From assembly GCF_000143535.2 (NCBI RefSeq), contig NC_037312.1, forward strand, positions 2,976,001 through 3,040,000: a DNA stretch of 64,000 nt. Direction: 5' to 3'. Made by a program: the position numbers and the translations under genes. The notes below the pieces were generated by a model. It ran no database searches. It was not told the origin of the DNA and was given only the letters and a program-made list of their open reading frames with translations. The DNA is from Botrytis cinerea B05.10 (Eukaryota; Ascomycota; Leotiomycetes; Helotiales; Sclerotiniaceae). Below, piece by piece: positions 21,337 to 31,340 of this stretch (position 1 is the first letter of the stretch; each line of letters opens with the position of its first letter).

Positions 21337-22924
21337 ATGGAGAACAACAACCGGAGCCCTGCAGGGCTACATTCTACTTGGAATCCATTGGATTGCTCCA
21401 GGTGAGTGGCTAAAAAAAAACACACGCTAATTTTAGGGCTACAAGTTCACCCGGTGGCAATTCCACAGTCGACGAGCAAGCATACGATATTGGTGCTGCA
21501 GCAGACTATAATGCCGGTCTCTTCAAGGAAAAGAACGATGATATTGACGAGCAAGGATACGACATTGGTGCTGCCGCAGACTATAATGCCGGTCTCTTGA
21601 AGAGGAAAAATCATGAGATTGACGAGCTAGCTTCATTGGCGTCATTGAACACCCCACTTCGGAGTGATTTGCATGCTATTATGCCATTGCCAGAGGTACA
21701 AGCCTACATGCCAATAGACTTCAATGCGAGCGACCGGAACGTACCCAACGAGATTTTTCCGGCAGAACCCAATGTCATGGCATCGATGGCTAGCAACATC
21801 AGTGAACAATTTCCCCCGACCTCATTCGTCAATCATGAGGAAATTGCCGGCCAGATAGCCACTGCACCATTATTATCACCAAGTCCCCAAAAAGAATCAG
21901 GGGCAACTGATGGGTAAGTAGCAATCACATGTAAAATCGGTATTGTTGCTAAAAATTGAAATATCAGATCCATCAAGGTTTCTCTGGAAAGGCTAAAGGG
22001 CAGATGGATTTGCGGGCTTTCAGGGTGCAACAAGACTTTTCCCCGCAGATATGAGTAAGTAGTTTGACTCCTTGCAATAAAATCTACACCTTCTCTTTAA
22101 TGTTTTCGATTTCCCTGGCATAACAAAACCCGAATGTACAGCTAATGAAATACTGTTCAAGACTCAGGCGACATGTCAGAAACATTCACACCCAAGATTT
22201 TCGAGTAGTCTGCCCTGTTTACGGATGTCATCGAACTACAAAGCCATTTAACAGAGAAGACAAGTTCATGGAACACTTCCGAAAACATGATAGTTTGCGG
22301 AGTTATCGGCGCTTGATAGAGTCTTGCCAATCCGCCCCCTTTGACATTCCCGGATTAATTGATCATCTCGCCATGAAACATTACATGGACCACAAGACTC
22401 AAAATAATCTCGGTTTCACCACTGGAAGAGTCTTGGATATTCATTTTATTCCATTTTGGTTTGGGGTTTTGAGTTCGAATGGTGGTGATATTTGCCCATT
22501 GGCACCAATTGGCTGTACTTATCGGATCACAGCTGATGTTGGTGAGAACTGTTACATACGCAAGATGGCAATGCACATTTTCACCCATAAACTTTCTCAT
22601 CGCCTCCAACTAAAAGAAAATTTAAGAAACTTCTTTACAGGTGGCAACAAATTGTACCTGGACGATGGAACAAAGAATTGTATGTTGTGTTCGTTCCAGT
22701 CCATCGGCCACTTTTGCCACGAGATTCTCTTGGACCACATCGCGAAGGATCATTCTAAAGAAGAGCGTAGCTCTGTTCTCGGAGAAGTCTCTCGGATCAT
22801 CGAAAGGTTTGTTGACTCTTCCGGGTATGTCCTACCCGAAGGGGAACCACCAAGTTCGATGTTACTGGTAAATGAGTGTAGCGCAGCCGGATTTAAATTT
22901 TTGCCCGGGCACTACTGTCTTTGA
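21337..22924 (+). CDS. C2H2 zinc-finger protein with duplicated 25-residue segment
   Basis: Exons 21337-21401, 21437-21913, 21968-22054 and 22162-22924 give 463 residues. Finger 1 is Cys196-x4-Cys201-x12-His214-x4-His219 and is split by the last intron; joining GA to ACTCAGG (acceptor TTCAAG) restores RRYELRRHVRNIH. Finger 2 is Cys227-x4-Cys232-x15-His248-x3-His252 (CPVYGCHRTTKPF). This paired arrangement is widespread in ascomycete nuclear C2H2 proteins. A possible third zinc site, NCMLC followed by DHIAKDH, lies in the C-terminal half. The N-terminus has two adjacent copies of a 25-residue unit beginning DEQAYDIGAAADYNAGLF (residues 34-58 and 59-83), 75 bp each and nearly identical. The first intron is only 35 nt, and the AAG acceptor is less common than CAG. 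Likely DNA-binding; target unknown. Confidence 0.8.
21471..21620 (+). repeat. Two tandem 75-bp units inside the C2H2 gene
   Basis: Units 21471-21545 and 21546-21620 differ at only a few bases and encode the 25-residue duplication; a third unit starts with GACGAGCT and breaks off. The differences are mostly at third positions in the first half, so the copy is recent but maintained as protein. Confidence 0.85.
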
Positions 22925-23662
22925 TTCGAGGACAGAGAGGTTCAATTATTTGCTTGATACTACTCGGCAAATAGTACTTTCAACTACTTCTCTGTGCGCG
23001 ATTCTTTCATTCGCTGAATGTCAGAACTGATTTTGGGTTGGGAGTGGCAGATCTATTTCTAATGGTTCCAGAGCATTCAGTTTTTCAGATTCTTCTCAGT
23101 CTAGTCTATGTTGTTATTGAACTGATTTCCTTTATTTTGTAGTGATAAGCATACACGAGATATCACACTTCCCTATGTATTCAGTTTGATTAGTTATTCC
23201 GTTGGATGGATCATTTTTTCTGCAACTCGTAGCAATAAATCACCGAAAAAAAAAGAGGGGTTTCACATATTTTAGATTCCTTGATTTGCCTTTGGACATG
23301 TACCTAACGTTTGCTTGATATTAATTTGCATTCAGTATTTAAACACTCTTACTTTACGTGCCATGTTTTTTCAAAAGTATTAATATGACCTTGTAAAAAG
23401 ACTTATGTGGCTAGAACTTTTCATGGTTATATGTATCTGAAGCTACGTTAGGTCCTGCCTTTCGTTCTCCATGTCGTCGGGATGAAATGTCCTAGAAAAC
23501 AAATTGATATCTCCCGCAAGGAAAAGTGAAGAAACACACCAAAGAAACATTGAAGAAACCTAAATAGGCAATATCAAGGAAGCTACCACAGCCAATGATT
23601 GTTCATTCTCTAGACAGAACCATCAGGAACAACACCAAATAATATGCCAAGCCTCTTGAACG
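22925..23662. other. Intergenic stretch between convergent genes
   Basis: This 738-bp AT-rich stretch must contain the 3' ends of both flanking transcripts. No gene seen. Confidence 0.45.
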
Positions 23663-25090
23663 CTACATCCTCATCCGTTTCTCTGCTCTCATCTCTTTTT
23701 CATCTTCAGAGTCCAACGACGGAGGCACCAAACTACCATGTTCATCACCATGCCTCGCAGCTTTGTATAAAGACTCCCGTCCATCTCCATCTCCATCTCC
23801 AACTTCTCCACCCTCATTTCCCTTACCCTTCTTCTCAGAAGGCAGACAAGTACTCCGCGGATTATTTCCAATTACCTGATAGTACCAATTTCGATATTGA
23901 TAAGCATATCCATCCGGACCCTCCAGATCTCTCCTCAACCAAGCAATCCTCTCAATAGCATAAGCTACAATCTCCTGCAGGTTCTTGAAAAATGGCTTTT
24001 GAGATTCCTTAAAACTTTGCACATCTTCGATTTCTTCTCCATTTTCGAATCTCTTGGTAGCGGTTAGGAAATTGATGAGTTGTTGACGAACTTCGAAGAG
24101 ATAGGGGAGATCGATGTTGAGCGATTTCCAGCGAGCAGCGTTAGGACTGGCGTCTCCATTAGACATGAAAGTGCTGTAGAGACGTTGGTAGTCGGATGTG
24201 AGTTTGAATAATCTGTTTCGGAGCTCTTCGGCTTTGTCGGAAGGAATGTAATCGAGGGTGGCAGTGGGAGCTGGTACTGGTGGTTGTGGGGCAGAGCTGA
24301 TGTTTGCAGTTGGATTGGTCTGCGACGGCATAGGAAATCGCGGAGCAGATCTAACGTTGGTAGGTTGACTAGTCTCTGACGATGAAGTAAATTGTGGAGC
24401 ATGCGTCATGTTTGGTTTTGGGGCAGCTGATGCTAACGCAGGAAGTCGTTGGACGAACCTATTATTGTTCGATGGGGCAGCCTGTACCAATGGCGATAGT
24501 TGCTGATTGGAATTGACACTATGCATTCTGGAGCTTGCTCCTCGAGGGTTGGAGATGGGGGTAAAAAATTGGGAGCCATGGCTGTTGCTATCATCATCCC
24601 TTGCATAACTTTGCGGTCTCCAAATGTCCTGACTTGAAGGAGTACCATGAGCAGCACCAGTGTTCCTAGTGTTGCTATTTCTCGCGTAGCTCTGTGGTCT
24701 CCAGATATCCTCTATTAGACGGCTGCCATGAAGTGGACTTAAAGGCTCTCCTGGAAGAGGCTGCCACTTGAAGGGATCCGCGAAACGATTTTGTGGATTG
24801 GGATTAGGATTGGGATTGGTAGATGGTAGGGTGGGCAGTCTGAAAGGGGGTTCGGACTCCAGATTATTATGCCTTGTAGCGACATGTCGGACTTGTTGCT
24901 GGTCATCATTAACAGATGATTCTTGTGAAGTTTTTTTCGGGACAGGAGTTGCAGCAGGTAATCTTTGACCAGGTTGAGATGCAACGGGAGGAGTTTTCTT
25001 TGATCCAGATGATGATGATGGAACTGTAGGTTTTTCGGTAAGATAATCTTTCCTACTCTTTTGAGAGCCGGAGATAGGTGGTGTAGACAT
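23663..25090 (-). CDS. Pro/Ser/Asn-rich protein with a folded C-terminal helical domain (unknown)
   Basis: This is 475 residues from a single exon; the ATG at 25090 follows in-frame stops. Residues 1-280 are disordered, rich in P, S, N and Q, with a duplicated motif (DIWRPQSYAR, at about residues 130 and 155) and a PNPNPNPN run. Residues about 285-400 look folded: SDKAEELRNRLFKLTSDYQR, then SLNIDLPYLFEVRQQLINFL and IERIAWLRRDLEGPDGY. The tail is acidic and Gly/Asp-rich with a basic end (EKRMRM). I do not recognise a family. The long codon-consistent frame and biased composition make it a genuine gene. A role as a nuclear or RNA-associated protein is possible but unproven. Confidence 0.7.
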   Translation of the reverse strand: MSTPPISGSQKSRKDYLTEKPTVPSSSSGSKKTPPVASQPGQRLPAATPVPKKTSQESSVNDDQQQVRHVATRHNNLESEPPFRLPTLPSTNPNPNPNPQNRFADPFKWQPLPGEPLSPLHGSRLIEDIWRPQSYARNSNTRNTGAAHGTPSSQDIWRPQSYARDDDSNSHGSQFFTPISNPRGASSRMHSVNSNQQLSPLVQAAPSNNNRFVQRLPALASAAPKPNMTHAPQFTSSSETSQPTNVRSAPRFPMPSQTNPTANISSAPQPPVPAPTATLDYIPSDKAEELRNRLFKLTSDYQRLYSTFMSNGDASPNAARWKSLNIDLPYLFEVRQQLINFLTATKRFENGEEIEDVQSFKESQKPFFKNLQEIVAYAIERIAWLRRDLEGPDGYAYQYRNWYYQVIGNNPRSTCLPSEKKGKGNEGGEVGDGDGDGRESLYKAARHGDEHGSLVPPSLDSEDEKEMRAEKRMRM

Positions 25091-26346
25091 TTATAATCGG
25101 CTTATGATACAGAACAAGTGGGCTCTATAACAAATGTAAGTAGTAGTCAAAGAACTGTAGGACCTGCTGTGATGTTATGAAATAGAAGAGGTGTGGCTTC
25201 AAAGCTGTTTTTTAGCCAGGAAAAAAACTATCAATCCTCCATTGTATGCTGGGGCAGTTTGTGTGATATAGATAGAGAGTGGAATTCTAATCATTTGTTT
25301 GATGATGGTGAATGTTTTCTTCATTTTGCGGGCACTTCGGCAATTTTATGAAGAAATGAGTAGTTAGGCTAAGTCAATCAGGAATTTACTACTACTAGTA
25401 CTGTGGATAAACAGGCCATCGAAGGAGGAAATGAGATGATGAAATTTCATCTTTAATCTGAAAGTAGTAGAAAAATCCAGTCAGTTAACTTCTTAAAACA
25501 CCAGCAACAGTTTCTTCAAAGAGAGCTGTGCTGTTAGTAGTAATCTAGCTGGATAAAGCCAGAAGTAGAGGTACAAATCATATATATATACATGAAGTGC
25601 GAGGCTACATCGCCCGATATTGACAAGAAGGATTGAAAGTTACATTAAGAGATTCAGATATATAAACAGCCCTAATAGTCCACTTCTCAAGTTGGCCGCT
25701 TGAAAAGGAGATTATTAGTCACATATAAAAGTTCATTGCTACTCATACAAACCATCATCCAAACAAACTCTACAGAGATGTTGTAATTTCTCCCAAACAG
25801 CCTACCCTGAGTCAACGCATATATTTGGATCTTCCAAAATAGATGCCAATGGAAAAGACAAACAAACATAACAAAATATTGCCATAGCTAACTTGCTCAT
25901 ATACTGACACGTAAAAAATGACTTCCAATCACAACAAAAGACTGCAGCAACAAGACGACTCCCACATATTCGGAATCATACACAGCAAATAACAGTCAAG
26001 ACAAATTTACCAATACTCCCTAGCTACCTACGGTTGAGCATCTTTCAGACTTAGCTTGCAATGTCAAGAGCCGGACAAAACTCGCCTAGCTATCTTACTT
26101 TACAATGGTAGGTGAAGGGGAGAGTGAAAGGAGAGTGTTCTAAATACTGTTACATCGATCAAGAAGGTTCTAAAGCTTGATAAAAAGTCAAAATTCGGCA
26201 ATTAGAGGACGCCAAAGTAACATGAGGGAGAAGTTGATGAGATATCGAGCTGCAACTTTGGCACAGATCTGTTAATATCAATGCTCGGAAGATAGCTTTA
26301 GCTTGTGATCGAAGAGCAGCCACAGAAAGAGAATTTGTCCGCTAAC
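25091..26346. other. Intergenic stretch, 1.3 kb
   Basis: It lies between two minus-strand genes and is AT-rich with a short TA run at about 25580-25590. No supportable gene. Confidence 0.45.
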
Positions 26347-27711
26347 CTAATTAATTTCATTTTTCCAGCCATCTAAGCCAAGTATCCCGCCCTCGGTTCT
26401 GGGGTCAATTGGCCATTTTCTAGCCGCCAGTATATCCAAATCGCTCCGCCAGCCAGCTTCCCACATCTCGATACCTGTCCACCCAATCATAGCTGCATTA
26501 TCCGTACAGAATTTTGGAGGTGGAAATATCAACCTCATAGTTTTATGCCCCCAAGCATCTAGTAATGACCTCAATATATACTTCAGATATTGATTCGCAG
26601 CAACGCCTCCTGAGACAACGAGCGTTTTTGTGTCCTTCAAATCTGGGCGCTCGAGATTTAGAATCACTCTAGAAGCGAGGTGTTCAAATGCGACTCTCAT
26701 AGTCTCTTGAGCAAGCAATCTCCTTTCTGCAATATCCATTTCTGGGTTTCGGTTCATAATGCGCTTAATTTGGCTTCCGACACCAGAATACGAGAATTCT
26801 GAATTGTAAGATTTTAACGGACGATGACCAGTACTCATGTAGGGGGGTGTTAAGGTCCATTCATATTTTGTTGGCCTTGAAGTTTGTGCAATACTCTTGT
26901 GAGAGGGCTCATAATCATAGGAAGAATTGGCATCAGGAAATGCGAATTCTTCCATAACACGGCCGTACATGACGTCCGACGCAGATTCAATCACAGAAGC
27001 GGGTAATATATCTCGTGCTGTTTTATCAACCATGTCTCCAACTGCAAGATCCGATGTTGTTGCCAAGATTTCGTGGTCACAAAGCTGACGAGAATGAACA
27101 AGCATAGTGTGTCCGCCAGAAACCAACAGAGAGAGGAACGGGTAGGCGGGATCATTCTCATGCTTTTCGGTTTTGGAGTTGTTTCCCGCTTCAAGGGCGG
27201 ATACCATTCGTGGTGTAAGAGCATGGGCCTGCATATGGTTCACACCCAATAGAGGGATTTGCCATGCCACAGCCAAACCTTTCGCAGTATCAATACCCGT
27301 GATGAGATTCGCTCGCATCCCTGGGCCTCGTGTCACGGTGATAAAATCTGGCTTTTTGTACAACTTAGATTCATGATGTGATGTGATGGCTACAGTGTTC
27401 TCAAATGATGCCTCTGTGGAGCTTTGTCGTGGTAAAGTCCTGATGGCTTCTTTCACCAATTGTGCCAAGTTCTTCTGATGAGACTCATGTGCTGCAATTG
27501 GCCACACTCCTCCAAATGATCTGTTATCCGATGTAATCTTGGAATTGAAGTGTAGAGTGGCAGAATGATTTTTATGCTTCTCGAGAATGGAAACACTTGT
27601 GTCATCGCATGAAGTCTCAATCGCCAGCGTCAGGAGAGATCGTTTGGGAGTCCGACATATTGACCTTCTCGTGTTGCAAACACGCCTGGAAAGAGGACAT
27701 AGTGACTTCAT
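26347..27711 (-). CDS. Mitochondrial tRNA N6-adenosine threonylcarbamoyltransferase (Qri7/OSGEPL1, TsaD family)
   Basis: The enzyme transfers the threonylcarbamoyl group from its adenylate onto A37 of mitochondrial ANN-reading tRNAs, forming t6A. The 454-residue protein comes from one exon; ATG at 27711. The first 25 residues (MKSLCPLSRRVCNTRRSICR) are Arg-rich without acids, a mitochondrial presequence. The core begins LTLAIETSCDDTSVSIL, the classic TsaD/Kae1 opening. Metal-binding HMQAH (His159, His163), LLVSGGHTMLV, DKTARDILP, a C-terminal VVSGGVAANQYL and FCTDNAAMIGW are all present. The presequence distinguishes it from cytosolic Kae1. A species-specific insert of about 15 residues lies around residues 98-120. 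A 468-bp divergent promoter separates it from the next gene. Confidence 0.93.
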   Translation of the reverse strand: MKSLCPLSRRVCNTRRSICRTPKRSLLTLAIETSCDDTSVSILEKHKNHSATLHFNSKITSDNRSFGGVWPIAAHESHQKNLAQLVKEAIRTLPRQSSTEASFENTVAITSHHESKLYKKPDFITVTRGPGMRANLITGIDTAKGLAVAWQIPLLGVNHMQAHALTPRMVSALEAGNNSKTEKHENDPAYPFLSLLVSGGHTMLVHSRQLCDHEILATTSDLAVGDMVDKTARDILPASVIESASDVMYGRVMEEFAFPDANSSYDYEPSHKSIAQTSRPTKYEWTLTPPYMSTGHRPLKSYNSEFSYSGVGSQIKRIMNRNPEMDIAERRLLAQETMRVAFEHLASRVILNLERPDLKDTKTLVVSGGVAANQYLKYILRSLLDAWGHKTMRLIFPPPKFCTDNAAMIGWTGIEMWEAGWRSDLDILAARKWPIDPRTEGGILGLDGWKNEIN

Positions 27712-28179
27712 AAAGTACAAGTCCAACCCTGAAGTGATATTTGAGGTCGATCTTGAGAATACCTAGGTATTGTACGAGTAGAGGCTCGAAAGAAAAGGCG
27801 AGGCTGAAATTAAGATTTTGAGCCACAGAATGTTGGTGGGGTAGCTTCAGCCACAGTTGAACTTTCCATCTGTATGTAACCTAATTACGGAGTGTTCCCT
27901 CCGCAACATTCACAAGTTCAAACAACAGAACTCAAGCCGACTGTATCGTCGTCAGAGGCGCAAATACAGCCTCGTTCAGCCTCGCAGTAATCCAGAGGTA
28001 AACTGCCTTTCTTGGTCAATTGGAAAATACTGGTATTTACGTGCATATACCGGTATCATCATCACCAGTGTAACCTTTGGTGGAGTCGATAAATACCTTC
28101 ACAGCCCCAGAATGAATAGGGCCAAGCGACATCCTCTACCTAGCCAGGTAATTACTGCGACGAAATTGATCAACAGATT
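27712..28179. promoter_or_regulatory. Divergent promoter region
   Basis: The start codons of the Qri7 gene (minus) and the DUF3292-like gene (plus) face away from each other across 468 bp, which must contain both promoters. No TATA box stands out. Confidence 0.5.
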
Positions 28180-30284
28180 ATGATGCGTAATGAGGAACCT
28201 CCAGTCTCTCAAATCTTGAGTGATTCATCACTTCACCATGAACCTGATGGCTTACGATCGAAAGCAAAGGCAAAAGCCAAACGACTGTTCACGATTGACG
28301 ATAGCGATTTCACATCTGAAGATCACGAAGAAGACAAATACTTCGACGCTGTAGTGGAGGAGGTGAACCAGAGCCCAGCTTTTGACGCCGGAAAGATACT
28401 CAATACGTCCAGATTGGGAAATGGATCGCGAACAGAAAGAACAAAAAACATTCTGCAGGGGACTGCGGACGCTATAGCTCACCCTATCGCGTCAATCAAA
28501 TCGAAAGCCACAAGAAAAACTGCGGGGAAATTGGCCAAAAGTCGACCATATCTCTCAAATCAAGCAAACTTTGACTTCCTTGAAGCCCACGATGATCTAC
28601 AGCAAGCCAAGGACGCTCAACATGCTGGTGACGATGAGGATGCGAATGAAGACAATATAAACAACATAGACTACTTCGAAAAGAGGGTCGATAAAATCCA
28701 GCGAAATCGAGAGGAAATGCGTGTTGCTTGGGTTACCGACAGACATGTTCACCGTATTCGAGCTGTTGAAAAAATTCCTCCGCCATTCCCGCCCGTCCAG
28801 CATTTTGAAAGGAAAGATGATCATGGGTTCACAGAATTCAAATGGGGAGAATGGATTGGATATGTGAGTCTGCACAGTTTTGGAGTTACCAACCTCATTC
28901 TAAATGATTAATAGAAACTTCTTCATGGCTCACGCCCTTTCACCGCACAATACATTGATGATTTTGAAGAACTCCCTTTCGATATCGACACTTTTCGCAG
29001 ACACATAGAAAGGCTGATTATAGTCAGTGCCCCGTTGCAGGAATTTGCAGTAGATGTGAGGAAGATTTACAGATGGGAGGATCAATGGCGAACGTCTAAA
29101 TGGTTGATAACATATCTATTGCTTTGGTATACATCATATATCATGTCATTCGTGGTAAGTGAGTTTCAGATACAAAGTATATTTTCTAACATATTTGTGT
29201 TCAGTATGCGTATATTGTCTATGCGACTGCAAAGAACTACTATTGCCCTTCATCAGTGTCCGCATTGCGAGATGAGTTCTCAAGAAATATTAATCGAGGA
29301 GCGACAGCTTTGAAGGCTGGAGAGCTCATGGACCAGCATGGAAACAAAGACTGGCTAGGCCCTCTTTTGGACAAACTTGGCCCATATCTACAATTACAAA
29401 TTGCAGATTTAGCCAACTTGCTTGAGGTCTACGACAGTTTTATTCACTTTCGCAGCCCACAGAACACTTTTCACTCCCTTTTCCTTTTTGCAGCCATGTT
29501 CCTACTTAGTGCATGCGCCTCCATACAGTTTACCATGAAGGTATTCTGGTTCGTAGTCGGCCTTATATTTTTTGGTTGCTGGCCTATCAGCTCTTTATAC
29601 CCCCGATATCGCCTGCTTGTTTCGCCGCTCAAGTGGGCTTTTTGGGACATTCCAACGTACCCAGAATGGTCTCTCCAATATCTCCAGGAACGAGGATCTT
29701 CCACCTTGAGGAAAATCAATCTAGACGCGTCGAAGGATTCGACTAGCCGATTTGAAAGTCCACAGGTAATGGCGGAGCTAGTGGACGACAATTTACATAG
29801 CCCTAAAGCGGAGAAGATCCATCTTCAAGGTCTTGGTTTGGACAATGTGCACGAAGAGTGTAAAGATATTCTTTCATTTCGCTGTATTTTGCATCATGTT
29901 CCAGGACATTTGATACTTTCCACCAAAACCATTCGTTTTGAAGCTTTATTTTCTAACATTTTGCCCTGCAAACCCTTCAATAAGCCATACAGCGAGCTAA
30001 TCGAAATGTCAAAACGACAGACCGAGGAATTGCTATTGGCTCCATTAGCGAAAATGACTATCGGAAAAGATAAACTAGAACTGAAATTTCGCGGGGAAGC
30101 TGGTGGCGACATGCACAGTGCGAGACAAAACGGGCATGTGGTTGTGCTGCTAGAAAATGTGAGGGGAAGGGATAAGGCATTCAATAGTATTGCAGGCTTC
30201 AGTGGGGTGAGATGGCAGTGTTTGCAAAAAGCATCGGGAAAACTTGCTGGAATGGAAAACGGAACATCGAACGCGAGTCCTTAG
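28180..30284 (+). CDS. Fungal membrane protein, DUF3292-like
   Basis: Exons 28180-28863, 28915-29154 and 29205-30284 give 667 residues. Both introns are about 50 nt with GTGAGT and GTAAGT donors, in phase 0. The N-terminal third is basic and acidic, with SKAKAKAKRLF and an FDAVVEEV segment. Membrane segments follow: WLITYLLLWYTSYIMSFVYAYIVYA across the second intron (about residues 291-316), and a pair at about 402-440 (FLFAAMFLLSACA, FWFVVGLIFFGCW). The C-terminal half (about 500-650) is a beta-rich domain beginning DILSFRCILHHVPGHLILST, compatible with a GRAM/PH-like fold. This order fits the uncharacterised fungal DUF3292 family from memory. Probably a lipid-contact or ER membrane protein, unproven. 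It starts with two adjacent ATGs; I use the first. Confidence 0.78.
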
Positions 30285-31340
30285 CACATTTTGCAATTTT
30301 CACACGAAGAACGTCGGCGATTACCTTATGCCGTAAGCTAATCATAGCTCCGATCTTTTTAATATAGTTTCCCCCTTCCCTATACTTCATTTTGCACTAG
30401 TGCTTCTTATTAAAATCCCACTACAGTCGTTCCAGGAGCAAAATTGATACTCGCCGATCACACAGACTTACCGGATTTCACACATGATTGGATCGGGCGT
30501 TGACTAATTGAGTGAAGGGATTTGATGCTTGATCGTTGTTTTTCATCAGACCGATATTTGATGGACTTCATGATTGGACTTCAGAAATTCAAGGAAATTA
30601 TCATTTGGATTTTACTGAATGGCGGCTGTAACTCCATCACAATCGAAATGAAGCAGTGGTGGGACGGCACACACATACCATGATACTTGAAATTACGAAT
30701 CAGATTATAAAGGCATCAACCAATTGTTAATGAATCTCTATCTCTTGAAAACGAACCAGCCCACCGTTCCCCAACAAGCACTTTAAGTGAACATTGGACC
30801 CTGAGGTTTTCATGCTGTCCTTTCCCATGCCCTTCCTTGCATTTCGGTTATATCCTTGCGATGATTACCCACTTCGCCTACTTCAGCTCGTGCGATTGAC
30901 TCCACTCTACCTATAGCGGGCTAGACTTTGGTCTAAACTCGGACCTAAAATTAAGACTAAGAGATATCTGGGTAAAGATAGCCTATGACAATACGAATTC
31001 AACCTTCGGCGAGTCCATCACTGGTACGTACTTCCATGATTATTTTCACTCAATAGCTTGGGTTTACATTAGAGTTTGCGGTTGTTGGTAATTCAGAGAT
31101 AAAGATTTTAATGGCGAAACTGGAAACGGATCGAGCTCGTCAATTATTGGCGAATCAAACTTCAATCTCAAATCAAATATCACCCGTGCTATGAAGGTCT
31201 GAGGGCCAAAATCCTAATAGTCCGGGGGACTACGAGTCTACGACATAATATTCATAAAGTCTCCCGTTCTCCACCTTCTATTGCTTTTTCTCTGAATATA
31301 GATTGGTCATTTACTTTCTTTTCAATTCTCCCAAATCAGT
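30285..31340. other. Intergenic stretch, 1.1 kb
   Basis: It lies upstream of the ankyrin gene and should contain its promoter and 5' untranslated region. Pyrimidine-rich sequence immediately precedes the ATG, as is common in fungal promoters. No gene seen. Confidence 0.45.
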
